NCBI RefSeq assembly: GCF_937881195.1
Contig: NZ_CALGFC010000024.1
Span: forward strand, 1 to 64,000
Direction of reading: 5' to 3'
From: an uncultured Methanobrevibacter sp.
GTDB lineage: Archaea > Methanobacteriota > Methanobacteria > Methanobacteriales > Methanobacteriaceae
DNA length: 64,000 nt
A model generated the notes under the pieces. That model worked only from the letters and a program-made list of their open reading frames with translations. It had not been told where the DNA came from and searched no databases. Below, piece by piece: positions 28,018 through 36,571 of this stretch; position 1 is the first letter of the stretch; every line of letters starts with the position of its first letter. Both the position numbers and the translations under genes were made by a program.

Positions 28018-29028
28018 ATGATAAAAGAAGCTATTTTAAAATTAACTAAAAATCAAGATATTTCTTATGAAATTGCCGAAGAATCAATGAATGAAATAAT
28101 GATGGGTAAAGCTAGTAAAGTGCAGATGAGCTCTTATTTAACAGCTTTATCTATGAAAGGCGAAACTATAGATGAGATAACTGCATCTGCAGCTTCTTTG
28201 AGAAATCATTGTGTTAAATTATTAACTGACATGGATGTTTTAGAGATTGTAGGGACTGGTGGTGATGGATCAAATTCATTTAATATTTCTACAGTATCCT
28301 CAATTGTCATCTCTTCAGGAGGAGTTCCAGTAGCTAAACATGGAAACAGAGCTTTTTCAAGTAAATGTGGTGCTGCTGATGTTTTAGAAGCTTTAGGTGT
28401 AAATATAGATATTTCACCAGAGAAAAGCAAATTTTTACTTGAAAAAATAGGTATTTGCTTTTTATATGCTCAGAACTATCATTTAGCTATGAAATATGTT
28501 GCTCCTGTTAGAAAAGAGTTGGGAATCCCAACGATTTTTAATATTTTAGGTCCTTTATTAAATCCTGCTGGTGCTAACATGGAGGTAATTGGGGTATATG
28601 ATGAATCTCTTGTTCTTCCAATTGCAATGGTTATTCATAATTTAGGTGTTAAAAATGCAATGGTTGTTTATGGTCAAGATAAATTAGATGAAATTTCTAT
28701 TTCTGCTCCTACAACCGTTTGTGAGATAAAAGAGGGGAAATTTTCCCAGTATACTTTAAACCCTGAAGATTATGGCTTTAAATTTGCTTCAAAGTCTTCA
28801 ATAACTGGAGGTTCTTCATCTTTAAATGCTCAAATTGCATTAAATATTCTAAATGGTGAAAAAAGTCCTAAAAGAGATGCTATCGTTCTTAATTCGGCAG
28901 CAGGACTTTATATTTCAGGTAAAGTAAGTAATTTAGAAAAAGGCATAAAAATGGCTGAAAAACTTATTGATAGTGGTAAAGCTAAGGAAAAATTAGATAA
29001 TTTTGTTTATATGTCTAACAATATTTAA
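28018..29028 (+). CDS. trpD: Anthranilate phosphoribosyltransferase
   Basis: A 336-aa enzyme that joins anthranilate to PRPP. The PRPP/anthranilate motifs are VGTGGDGSNSFNIST, KHGNRAFSSKCGAADVLEALG and the C-terminal-domain GPLLNPAGANMEVIGVY. The helical N-terminal dimer domain and length are normal. GAGAGGT precedes ATG 28018. It lies 97 bases after trpG, so in this operon trpD is third, unlike the trpEGCFBAD order known from Methanothermobacter. Confidence 0.94.
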   Translation: MIKEAILKLTKNQDISYEIAEESMNEIMMGKASKVQMSSYLTALSMKGETIDEITASAASLRNHCVKLLTDMDVLEIVGTGGDGSNSFNISTVSSIVISSGGVPVAKHGNRAFSSKCGAADVLEALGVNIDISPEKSKFLLEKIGICFLYAQNYHLAMKYVAPVRKELGIPTIFNILGPLLNPAGANMEVIGVYDESLVLPIAMVIHNLGVKNAMVVYGQDKLDEISISAPTTVCEIKEGKFSQYTLNPEDYGFKFASKSSITGGSSSLNAQIALNILNGEKSPKRDAIVLNSAAGLYISGKVSNLEKGIKMAEKLIDSGKAKEKLDNFVYMSNNI

Positions 29029-29077
29029 ATTATAAAATAAATAGTAATTAAATAATTTTTAATTTATATTATTTAAG

Positions 29078-29165
29078 TAGTTTTTTAATTTAAATCACTT
29101 TTTAATTTAGACTAATTAAATAGTTTTTTAATTTAGATTAATTAAATAGTTTTTTAATTTATATA
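29078..29165. repeat. Imperfect 26-base tandem repeat between trpD and trpC
   Basis: About three and a half copies of a unit like TAGTTTTTTAATTTAGATTA with an ATTAAA tail; clear copies begin at 29121 and 29147. It fills most of the 160-base trpD-trpC gap. Low complexity; U-rich on the message, so it might reduce read-through. Confidence 0.6.
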
Positions 29166-29188
29166 ATTTGAATTTGGTTGAGTTTGGC

Positions 29189-29992
29189 ATGATTCTAGAA
29201 GAAATTTTAATATCAACAGAAAAAAGATTAGCTGATAAAAAAGAGAATATTCCTCTTAAAGATTTAAAAAAAAGATTAAATAATAAATTTAAGAATATTA
29301 AATCTGAAAGTAATTATTTTGAGAAAGCTTTAAAAGAAGATAAAATATCTTTCATATGTGAAGTTAAAAAAGCTTCTCCTTCTAAGGGTATTATTTGCAA
29401 TGATTTTGACCATGTGAAAATAGCTAAAGAGTATGAAAATGCAGGGGCATCTGCTATTTCAGTTTTAACAGAACCCGAATTTTTTAAAGGTAATGATAAA
29501 TATCTTTCTGATATCATATCTAATGTGAATATTCCAGTTCTAAGAAAAGATTTTATAATTGATGAATACATGATTTATGAGTCAAAATTACTTGGGGCTT
29601 CTGCTTTACTTCTTATAGTTTCTATTTTAGAACCTAAAACATTAAAAAAATATATAGAACTTTCAAATAGTTTAAATATATTTCCATTAGTAGAAACTCA
29701 TAATTTGGATGAGATTAACATAGCTATTGATGCAGGAGCAAATATCATCGGTATTAACAATAGGAATCTGAAGGATTTTACTGTGGATGTTAATAATACT
29801 ATAAATCTACAAAAATACATCTCCGATGATTTGAAGAAATCTCTTATAATTGTTTCTGAGAGTGGTATAAAGAATTCTAAAGACATAAAAATTTTAAATG
29901 ATAATAATATTGATTCTGTTTTGATTGGTGAGTTTTTCATGAAAAATAAGGATAAAAAGTTAGCTATGGATGATTTAACATCTTTGATATAG
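29189..29992 (+). CDS. trpC: Indole-3-glycerol phosphate synthase
   Basis: A 267-aa TIM-barrel enzyme that closes the indole ring from CdRP. Motifs seen are FICEVKKASPSKGII, LTEPEFFKGNDKYL, LRKDFIIDEYMIYES, IIGINNRNLKDFTVD and SESGIKN. ATG 29189 is chosen since the protein then begins MILEEILISTEKR as relatives do; an earlier TTG at 29168 would add seven residues. GGTTGAG lies upstream. Confidence 0.93.
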   Translation: MILEEILISTEKRLADKKENIPLKDLKKRLNNKFKNIKSESNYFEKALKEDKISFICEVKKASPSKGIICNDFDHVKIAKEYENAGASAISVLTEPEFFKGNDKYLSDIISNVNIPVLRKDFIIDEYMIYESKLLGASALLLIVSILEPKTLKKYIELSNSLNIFPLVETHNLDEINIAIDAGANIIGINNRNLKDFTVDVNNTINLQKYISDDLKKSLIIVSESGIKNSKDIKILNDNNIDSVLIGEFFMKNKDKKLAMDDLTSLI

Positions 29993-30033
29993 TTTTTTAA
30001 TATATTGTATATTTATTTAATGAGTATGAAATA

Positions 30034-31971
30034 ATGAAAAATGAAATAAAAGAAGATAAAGCTAAAAAAAATTCTAATATAAAAAGTATTAATATGGAAA
30101 ACCTCGATTCAAATAAAAATATTAAGATTAAAATTTGTGGATTAAGGCGAATTGAAGATGCTAAAATTATAAATAAATATAATCCTGATTATATAGGATT
30201 TGTATTTGCAGATAGTAAAAGAAAAGTAAGTTTTGATGAAGCTCAAAATATAAAAAATGTTTTAAATGATAATATTATTAGTGTAGGAGTTTTTGTTGAT
30301 TCAAATATTGAAGATATATTCCATCTTATAAAAAATAATATTATTGATGCTGTTCAACTTCATGGTGGCGAAGATGAAGATTATATAATTAAGTTAAAAG
30401 AATTTGATAATAATATTAAAGTTATAAAATCTATTGAAATTAAAAATAAAGATTCTAAAATTAGAATTAGGGATACTATTGAAAAGTGGGAAAATTCTGA
30501 TGTTGATTATTTATTGCTGGATAGTGGAAAAGGATCAGGAAAAGTTTTTGATTGGGAAATAATAGGTAATATCAAAAAACCATTTTTTTTAGCTGGAGGC
30601 ATAAATAGTGATAATATTCATGGTGTTTCAAAGATCAATCCTTTTGCAATAGATTTAAGCTCTAGTACTGAAGAAAATGGATTTAAAAGTTCTAAAAAGA
30701 TAGATAAAATTATTAATAAATTAAATAATATAAATAAATCAAATAATAAAAGATGTGAAAATATGGAAAATGGAAGATATGGATTATATGGGGGACAATA
30801 CGCTCCTGAAACATTAATGAATGAACTTATCCATCTTGAAAATCAATACAATTTTTATAAAAATAATCCTGATTTTATGGAGGAACTCAATACTTTACTA
30901 AATGAATATGCAGGTCGCCCTTCACTTTTATATTTTGCAGAGAATATGAGTAATGATTTGGGAGGAGCCAAAATATATCTAAAAAGGGAAGATCTTAATC
31001 ACACGGGATCTCATAAGATTAATAATGTTCTTGGTCAGGTTTTGTTGGCTAAAAAAATGGGCAAAACAAGAGTTATAGCAGAGACAGGGGCGGGTCAGCA
31101 TGGTGTAGCTACAGCAACAGCAGCAGCACTTTTAGACATGGAATGTGAAATTTTCATGGGTGAAGAGGATATTGAACGACAAGCATTAAATGTTTATCGT
31201 ATGGAACTGTTAGGTGCTAAAGTTAATCCAGTATCTAGTGGAACAAAAACATTAAAAGATGCTGTAAATGAGGCAATGAGGGAATGGACTACACGAGTTC
31301 ATGATACTCACTTTGTTTTTGGATCTGTTATGGGTCCCCACCCTTTTCCAATGATTGTTCGTGATTTTCAAAGTGTTATAAGTGAAGAAATAAAAGAAGA
31401 ATTATATAAAATAGAATCAAGATTGCCTTCTGCTGTTGTGGCATGTGTTGGTGGTGGAAGTAATGCAATTGGATCTTTTTACAATTTTATAGATGATAAA
31501 GATGTAAAGTTAGTAGGATGTGAAGCTGGTGGGCAAGGGATTGATACTGAATATCATGCGGCATCTCTCACTAAAGGGGAAATCGGGATCTTTCATGGAA
31601 TGAAATCTTATTTTTGTCAAGGTAATTATGGTCAGATTGCATCAGTTTATTCAATTTCTGCAGGTTTGGATTATCCTGGTATCGGCCCAGAACATGCTTA
31701 TCTTCATGATATCAAAAGAGCAGAATATGTTCCAATTACTGACAGCGAAGCAGTAGAAGGTTTTGAATATTTAGCTAAACAAGAAGGAATTATATGTGCA
31801 ATCGAAAGTGCTCATGCCATAGCTCAAACCATAAAGATGGCAAAAAAAATGGATAAAGATGATATTATTGTTGTTTGTCTCTCTGGTAGGGGAGATAAAG
31901 ATGTAGAATCTATTCAAAAATATAAATTAGCTAAATTAAATCCTATCAACGAACATAATGAGGTTAGCTAA
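30034..31971 (+). CDS. trpFB: TrpF-TrpB fusion: phosphoribosylanthranilate isomerase plus tryptophan synthase beta
   Basis: One uninterrupted 645-aa frame. Residues about 30-232 are TrpF: KIKICGLRRIEDA, GFVFADSKRKVS, DAVQLHGGED, LLDSGKGSGKVFDW, FLAGGINSDNI and the phosphate loop AIDLSSSTE. After an Asn/Lys linker, TrpB starts at Met244 (ATG 30763): GRYGLYGGQYAPETL, KREDLNHTGSHKINN (PLP lysine), AETGAGQHGVA, and ACVGGGSNAIGSF. It is TrpB1 type, able to pair with TrpA. The N-terminal 29 residues are a charged extension. AGATGTGAAAAT before Met244 is at best a weak ribosome site, so separate TrpB cannot be excluded. Confidence 0.92.
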   Translation: MKNEIKEDKAKKNSNIKSINMENLDSNKNIKIKICGLRRIEDAKIINKYNPDYIGFVFADSKRKVSFDEAQNIKNVLNDNIISVGVFVDSNIEDIFHLIKNNIIDAVQLHGGEDEDYIIKLKEFDNNIKVIKSIEIKNKDSKIRIRDTIEKWENSDVDYLLLDSGKGSGKVFDWEIIGNIKKPFFLAGGINSDNIHGVSKINPFAIDLSSSTEENGFKSSKKIDKIINKLNNINKSNNKRCENMENGRYGLYGGQYAPETLMNELIHLENQYNFYKNNPDFMEELNTLLNEYAGRPSLLYFAENMSNDLGGAKIYLKREDLNHTGSHKINNVLGQVLLAKKMGKTRVIAETGAGQHGVATATAAALLDMECEIFMGEEDIERQALNVYRMELLGAKVNPVSSGTKTLKDAVNEAMREWTTRVHDTHFVFGSVMGPHPFPMIVRDFQSVISEEIKEELYKIESRLPSAVVACVGGGSNAIGSFYNFIDDKDVKLVGCEAGGQGIDTEYHAASLTKGEIGIFHGMKSYFCQGNYGQIASVYSISAGLDYPGIGPEHAYLHDIKRAEYVPITDSEAVEGFEYLAKQEGIICAIESAHAIAQTIKMAKKMDKDDIIVVCLSGRGDKDVESIQKYKLAKLNPINEHNEVS

Positions 31972-32012
31972 GTTAAATTTTATAATATTAATTATAATAT
32001 GGAGAGATTAAA

Positions 32013-32786
32013 TTGAGTAAGATTACAGAGGCTTTCAAGAATCAAAAAGCATTTATTGGGTTTTTAACTGCTGGAGACCCTTCAAAAGAAAAAACAATAG
32101 AATATATTTTAGCTATGGAAAAAGCAGGTGCAGATATTATAGAGATAGGTATTCCCTTTTCTGACCCTATAGCTGAAGGACCAGTTATTCAAAATGCTAA
32201 TATAAGAGCTTTATCTAAAGGAATCAACACCGATGATATTTTCGATTTAGTTACTACTGTAAGAGAAAAATCAAATATTCCTTTAGTTTTCCTTACATAT
32301 ATAAATCCTGTTTTTTATTATGGGTATGAAAAATTCTTTAAAAAATGTAAAGATGTTGGAATAAATGGTATTGTTATTCCTGATTTACCTTATGAAGAGA
32401 AAGGCGAAATATCAGATATTGCAAAAAATTATGAAGTGGATATAATTTCTTTGATAGCTCCAACTTCAAAAGATAGAATAAGGATGATAGCTAAAGATGC
32501 TACAGGTTTTATTTACCTTGTTTCATCAATGGGAGTAACAGGGGTTAGAAGTGAAATTAAAACTGATTTAAATGAAATTATCTCTGAAATAAAAAGCGAG
32601 ACTGACATTCCAGTAGCTGTTGGCTTTGGAATCAATACACCGGAACAATCTAAAAATATATCTAAAATTGCTGATGGTGTGATAGTTGGTAGTGCTATTG
32701 TTAAAATCATAGAAGAACATGGAGATAATGCAAGACCACATATAGAAAAATATGTAACAGCTATGAAGAATTCAACTATAATTTAA
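32013..32786 (+). CDS. trpA: Tryptophan synthase alpha subunit
   Basis: A 257-aa TIM-barrel that splits indole-glycerol phosphate and passes indole to TrpB. Motifs are FIGFLTAGDPS, ADIIEIGIPFSDPIAEGPVIQ (catalytic Glu and Asp), LTYINPVFYYG, GIVIPDLPYEE, YLVSSMGVTGVR and VGFGINTPEQ. The start is TTG 32013 with GGAGAG eight bases upstream. It ends the operon, 41 bases after trpFB, and is followed by T-rich repeats. Confidence 0.94.
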   Translation: MSKITEAFKNQKAFIGFLTAGDPSKEKTIEYILAMEKAGADIIEIGIPFSDPIAEGPVIQNANIRALSKGINTDDIFDLVTTVREKSNIPLVFLTYINPVFYYGYEKFFKKCKDVGINGIVIPDLPYEEKGEISDIAKNYEVDIISLIAPTSKDRIRMIAKDATGFIYLVSSMGVTGVRSEIKTDLNEIISEIKSETDIPVAVGFGINTPEQSKNISKIADGVIVGSAIVKIIEEHGDNARPHIEKYVTAMKNSTII

Positions 32787-33111
32787 TTAGTAATACTTAT
32801 TTTTTATTAATTCTATCTTTTATTTTCTAATTTTTATATTTTTAATTTTATTTATTATTTTTATATTTTCTACTTTATTATTTTCTACTTTATTATTTTT
32901 TACTTTATTATTTTTTATTCATATATTTTTTTCATTCATTTTTTTTTTAATGATTTACTATATATATATAAATAATATTAGTAATTATTTACATTATCAA
33001 AATAATATACAAAACAATAAATAAAATAATATATAAATTTTTAAATAGTTAAATATTATATGTAAGAACAATATATGGGATTAATCATCATCATTTGTAT
33101 TGGGTGTTTTA
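32787..33111. other. T-rich intergenic region after the trp operon
   Basis: T-rich sequence with the 15-base tandem repeat at 32871-32915, suited to termination of the trp message. The right part holds TATATATATAAA near 32961, a possible promoter for the deaminase gene. Confidence 0.5.
32871..32915. repeat. 15-base tandem repeat, three copies
   Basis: TACTTTATTATTTTC followed by two copies of TACTTTATTATTTTT. It begins 84 bases after trpA and is U-rich on the message. Confidence 0.75.
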
Positions 33112-33606
33112 ATGGATGAAATAAATAAAGTCAATGATAATTATTTTATAAATGAAGCTATTAAGGAGGCTAAAAAGTCTTTTAATGATGGTGGAATACC
33201 TATTGGGGCTGTTTTAGTTAAAGATGGCGAAATTATAGGTAGGGGCCATAATAAACTCATTCAAAATAATTCAGCTATTTTGCATGGAGAATTAGATGCT
33301 ATTGAAAATGCTAATAAAGAGGGTAGGTTGAATGGAGAAGATTATAAAAAATCTACTCTTTACACTACTTTATCTCCCTGTCCTATGTGTTCTGGAGCAG
33401 TAATTCTTTATAAAATTCCAAAAGTGGTTATTGGTGAAAATAAAACACTTCTTGGTGCAGAAAATCTACTTATGAGTAATGGCGTAAAGGTCGTTAGTTT
33501 AAATAATCCTGAATGTAAGGAACTTTTACAAACATATATAAATGAAAATTCAGAAGAATGGAAAAAAGAATTAGAAAAAGTAGATAATAACACTAGTACA
33601 AATTAA
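33112..33606 (+). CDS. Cytosine deaminase-like zinc nucleobase deaminase (yeast Fcy1 type)
   Basis: A 164-aa cytidine-deaminase-fold enzyme. The zinc and proton-shuttle motifs are LHGELDAIEN (His and Glu) and TTLSPCPMCSGA (two Cys). It resembles yeast cytosine deaminase beyond the motifs: GGIPIGAVLVKDGEIIGRGHN, YTTLSPCPMCSGAVILYKIP, VVIGENK and the C-terminal YINENSEEW. HGE rather than HAE also fits that group better than TadA. It would turn cytosine into uracil plus ammonia for pyrimidine salvage; a different base is possible. ATG 33112 follows GGGTG. Confidence 0.78.
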   Translation: MDEINKVNDNYFINEAIKEAKKSFNDGGIPIGAVLVKDGEIIGRGHNKLIQNNSAILHGELDAIENANKEGRLNGEDYKKSTLYTTLSPCPMCSGAVILYKIPKVVIGENKTLLGAENLLMSNGVKVVSLNNPECKELLQTYINENSEEWKKELEKVDNNTSTN

Positions 33607-33639
33607 ATTACCATTATATTTTTTATTTTGGGTTTTATC

Positions 33640-34083
33640 ATGAAATTTAGTAATTTTTGCACCAATGAGAAAAACCAAGATTTTATCAATCTATCTAAAG
33701 AGCTTTGGGAGGAATATTATGAAAATGCGGGATGTAATGTAGATAAATATCAAAAAGTTAATAATCTCGAAGGAGAACATTTTGTAGTTCTTATTTTTGA
33801 TGAGGATGATGATTGTAATACTCCAATAGCTTGTGGAAGTTTTAAAGAATTATCTAATGATACTGTAGAAATTAAGAGGGTTTTTGTCAAAAAAATATAT
33901 AGAAATAATGGTTTAGCTACTTTCATAATGAATAAATTAGAAAAAGAAGCTAAAAAACAAAATCATGATTTTGCGGTATTAGTGACAGGAGTAAGTGTAT
34001 TTTTCATCACTTTTAGAAAAAATACAAATAGAAATATGTTAAGCCATACTAATAAATTTTACTTTTTTGGAAAAAAAAATTGA
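33640..34083 (+). pseudogene. GNAT acetyltransferase with replaced C-terminus
   Basis: The first 117 or so residues are a GNAT fold: beta strand with HFVVLIFDEDD, IACGSFKELSNDTVEIKRVFVKKIYRNNGLA (acetyl-CoA loop R-x-x-G-L-A in IYRNNGLATFIMNKL) and the strand FAVLVTGV. At this point relatives continue with N-x-x-A-x-x-L-Y-x-x-x-G-F, but here the protein changes abruptly to SVFFITFRKNTNRNML and stops. No other frame restores the motif, so this is not a simple frameshift; a replaced 3' end fits better. It is the last host gene before the virus-type block. ATG 33640 has GGGT upstream. It may still be expressed. Confidence 0.6.
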
Positions 34084-34501
34084 AACATAACTATATTGAA
34101 CAAAATACTATTTTTTAATAAATATATTGAACTAACCTATTAAACATTACTTTTCAATAACTATCAACAAAATATTATAATAAAAAAAATCAACTGCTCG
34201 GAAATATCGTACAGTTGGAAAAATAGCTTATAAAGTAAATATAAAAAATATATAAAAAATAGTATTTACACTTGAAAAAACACTACTTGCAGCTACAAGA
34301 CTAATAATTTCAAATGAAAAAAATAGATATAAAAAATTAAGAAATAACTTATTAAAGAATTATTTTCTCTCGAAAATTAAAGAATATAATGTATTTCTCC
34401 AAAATATACTCATATAAGATAATACTTATATAATATTAAAAATAAAATATTAAATTAGATAACATATTTTGGATAAGCTAATTATATATTGAGGATTATT
34501 T
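34084..34501. other. Intergenic region at the left end of the element
   Basis: 418 AT-rich bases without a credible gene. CAACTG (34191-34196) and CAGTTG (34212-34217) form a six-base inverted repeat that stands out from the AT background and could be an attachment-arm or operator site. The R-M promoter should lie near AATTATATATT at about 34478-34488. Confidence 0.4.
34191..34217. repeat. CAACTG/CAGTTG inverted repeat
   Basis: Exact six-base arms with a 15-base loop (CTCGGAAATATCGTA). GC-richer than its surroundings and within 110 bases of the broken GNAT gene. Confidence 0.4.
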
Positions 34502-35644
34502 ATGATGAATCAAAGGCAAGCTAGCTTGAAAATGATTAATAATGAAATATCTCCTAGGAATATAGGTAATATTAATAAGGATAATAAAAAAACTATTCAT
34601 TTTAACTTAAATAAGTATGAGTTTAATTATAAGAATAATTCTCAAAATAAATTCCATATACAAAACAGACGTTATTTGGGAAGTAAATATAAACTTTTAC
34701 AATTTATTCACTATGTTACTTCTAATATACCCTCAAAAATTGAAACTATAGCAGATATCTTTGCAGGAACTGGAATAGTAGCTGATTACTTTAATAATGA
34801 TAAAAAAATAATTGTAAATGATATTCTAAAATCTAATTATTTGATATATAATACCTTTTTTTCTAATGATGAAATTAATATGGGTAAATTAGAAAACCTC
34901 ATTGAACATTTTAATAGTACTGCTGTGCAAGAAGATAACTATTTTTCAGAAAAATTTGGTGACTCATTTTTTACTAATGAAAATGCTAGAAAAATAGGAT
35001 ATATTAGGGAAAAAATAGAAAGTATTGCTGGTTTAAATTTTAGAGAAAGATGCATATTAATCACAAGTTTAATATACGCTACAGATAAAGTAGCCAATAC
35101 TTGTGGACATTATGACGCTTACAGAAGAATATTAGATACTAAAAAAAAAATTGAATTAATGATTCCTAATCTAAATCAAAATAACAATGCAAATGAAATA
35201 TATTGTATGGATTCAAACGATTTAGTAAAATCTATCAATGCAGATTTAGTTTATATAGACCCTCCTTATAATTCTAGACAATATGGAGATACATATCACT
35301 TATTAGAAAACTTAGCTGAATGGAAAAAACCAGAAGTTGTAGGCATTGCTAAAAAAATGAAAGATAGATCTAAGACAAAAAGTAAATACTGTACAGTAAA
35401 AGCTCCATCGGCATTTGAAGAGCTAATTGCGAATATTGATTCTAAATATATCTTAGTTTCATATAGTAATATGGGAGAAAAAGGTGTAGGTAGATCAAAT
35501 GCAAAAATAAGTTATAATGAAATCTTAGAAATATTACAGAATAAAGGAAACGTGAAAATCTTTGATTGTGATTATAAAGCATATACTACTGGTAAAAGTG
35601 ATATATCAGATCATAAAGAATTATTATATCTTTGTGAAATATAA
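34502..35644 (+). CDS. D12-class DNA adenine N6-methyltransferase
   Basis: A 380-aa adenine methyltransferase of the D12 (Dam-like) class. The SAM-binding motif is IADIFAGTGIVADYF, preceded by RRYLGSKYKLLQFI, and the catalytic motif is VYIDPPYNSRQYGDTYH. DPPYN-SRQY is seen in methyltransferases paired with type IIS enzymes such as FokI-type systems. About 55 N-terminal residues precede the core. It would protect one strand of an asymmetric site. GAGG lies 11 bases before ATG 34502. It leads a three-gene operon with a second methyltransferase 11 bases on. Confidence 0.85.
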   Translation: MMNQRQASLKMINNEISPRNIGNINKDNKKTIHFNLNKYEFNYKNNSQNKFHIQNRRYLGSKYKLLQFIHYVTSNIPSKIETIADIFAGTGIVADYFNNDKKIIVNDILKSNYLIYNTFFSNDEINMGKLENLIEHFNSTAVQEDNYFSEKFGDSFFTNENARKIGYIREKIESIAGLNFRERCILITSLIYATDKVANTCGHYDAYRRILDTKKKIELMIPNLNQNNNANEIYCMDSNDLVKSINADLVYIDPPYNSRQYGDTYHLLENLAEWKKPEVVGIAKKMKDRSKTKSKYCTVKAPSAFEELIANIDSKYILVSYSNMGEKGVGRSNAKISYNEILEILQNKGNVKIFDCDYKAYTTGKSDISDHKELLYLCEI

Positions 35645-35655
35645 TTGGGATAAAT

Positions 35656-36561
35656 ATGGAACTAATCAAATCATGCATTAATTATACTGGAGGGAAATAT
35701 AAATTATTAAACCAATTATTACCCCTATTTCCTAAAAATATAAATAATTTCATTGACTTATTTTGTGGAGGATGTAATGTTTCTTTAAATATTAATGCAA
35801 AAAAAATTTATTGTTATGACATAGAAAAAGAAATAATAAATTTATTTAAATTCATTAAAAATACGAACCATGATGTTTTAGCTGATGAAATTACAGATAT
35901 AATTGAAGAATATGAATTATCAAATACTTATGTGAATGGTTATGGTTTTTATAAATGTAATTCTAATCAAGGTCTTGCTCAATACAACAAAAAATCTTAT
36001 AATAAGTTGCGTGATGATTTTAATAAAGAAAATTTTTTAAAAGGGTCTGATAAATACTTATATTTTTACACATTGATTATTTTCTCTTTTAACAATCAAA
36101 TTAGGTTTAACAAGAAAGGTCTTTTCAATGTTCCTGTGGGAAAAAGAGATTTTAACAAAAATTCTAGAAATAATTTAATGAATTTCTCCAAACAAATTAA
36201 AGATAAAGATATTCAATTTAATTCATCCGATTTTAAAAAAATTAAATTAAACAACTTTGATGAAAATGATTTTTTGTATCTGGATCCACCATATCTAATA
36301 ACATTAGCTTCTTATAATGAGCAAAATGGTTGGTCTGAACAAAATGAAAAAGACTTATTAAAATTGCTTGACTGGGTTGATTCAGAAAATATAAAATTTG
36401 CACTTTCTAATGTTATAGAAAGTAAGGGAAAAACTAATGAAATTTTATTAAGATGGTCTAAAAAATATAATGTTAATCACTTAAATTATAATTATTCAAA
36501 TTCAAATTATCAAATTAAAAAAAAGAATAAAACTACTGAAGTTTTAATATGCAATTATTAG
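35656..36561 (+). CDS. Second D12-class DNA adenine methyltransferase (Dam-like)
   Basis: A 301-aa Dam-like enzyme. The N-terminal SAM site is INYTGGKYKLLNQLLPLF with FIDLFCGGCNVSLNI, and the catalytic motif is FLYLDPPYLITLASYNEQ. It is distinct in sequence from the preceding methyltransferase. Two separate adenine methyltransferases beside one nuclease are expected when the site is asymmetric, one for each strand. The gene lies 11 bases after the first methyltransferase and 10 before the nuclease. Confidence 0.87.
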   Translation: MELIKSCINYTGGKYKLLNQLLPLFPKNINNFIDLFCGGCNVSLNINAKKIYCYDIEKEIINLFKFIKNTNHDVLADEITDIIEEYELSNTYVNGYGFYKCNSNQGLAQYNKKSYNKLRDDFNKENFLKGSDKYLYFYTLIIFSFNNQIRFNKKGLFNVPVGKRDFNKNSRNNLMNFSKQIKDKDIQFNSSDFKKIKLNNFDENDFLYLDPPYLITLASYNEQNGWSEQNEKDLLKLLDWVDSENIKFALSNVIESKGKTNEILLRWSKKYNVNHLNYNYSNSNYQIKKKNKTTEVLICNY

Positions 36562-36571
36562 AGTAGATACT

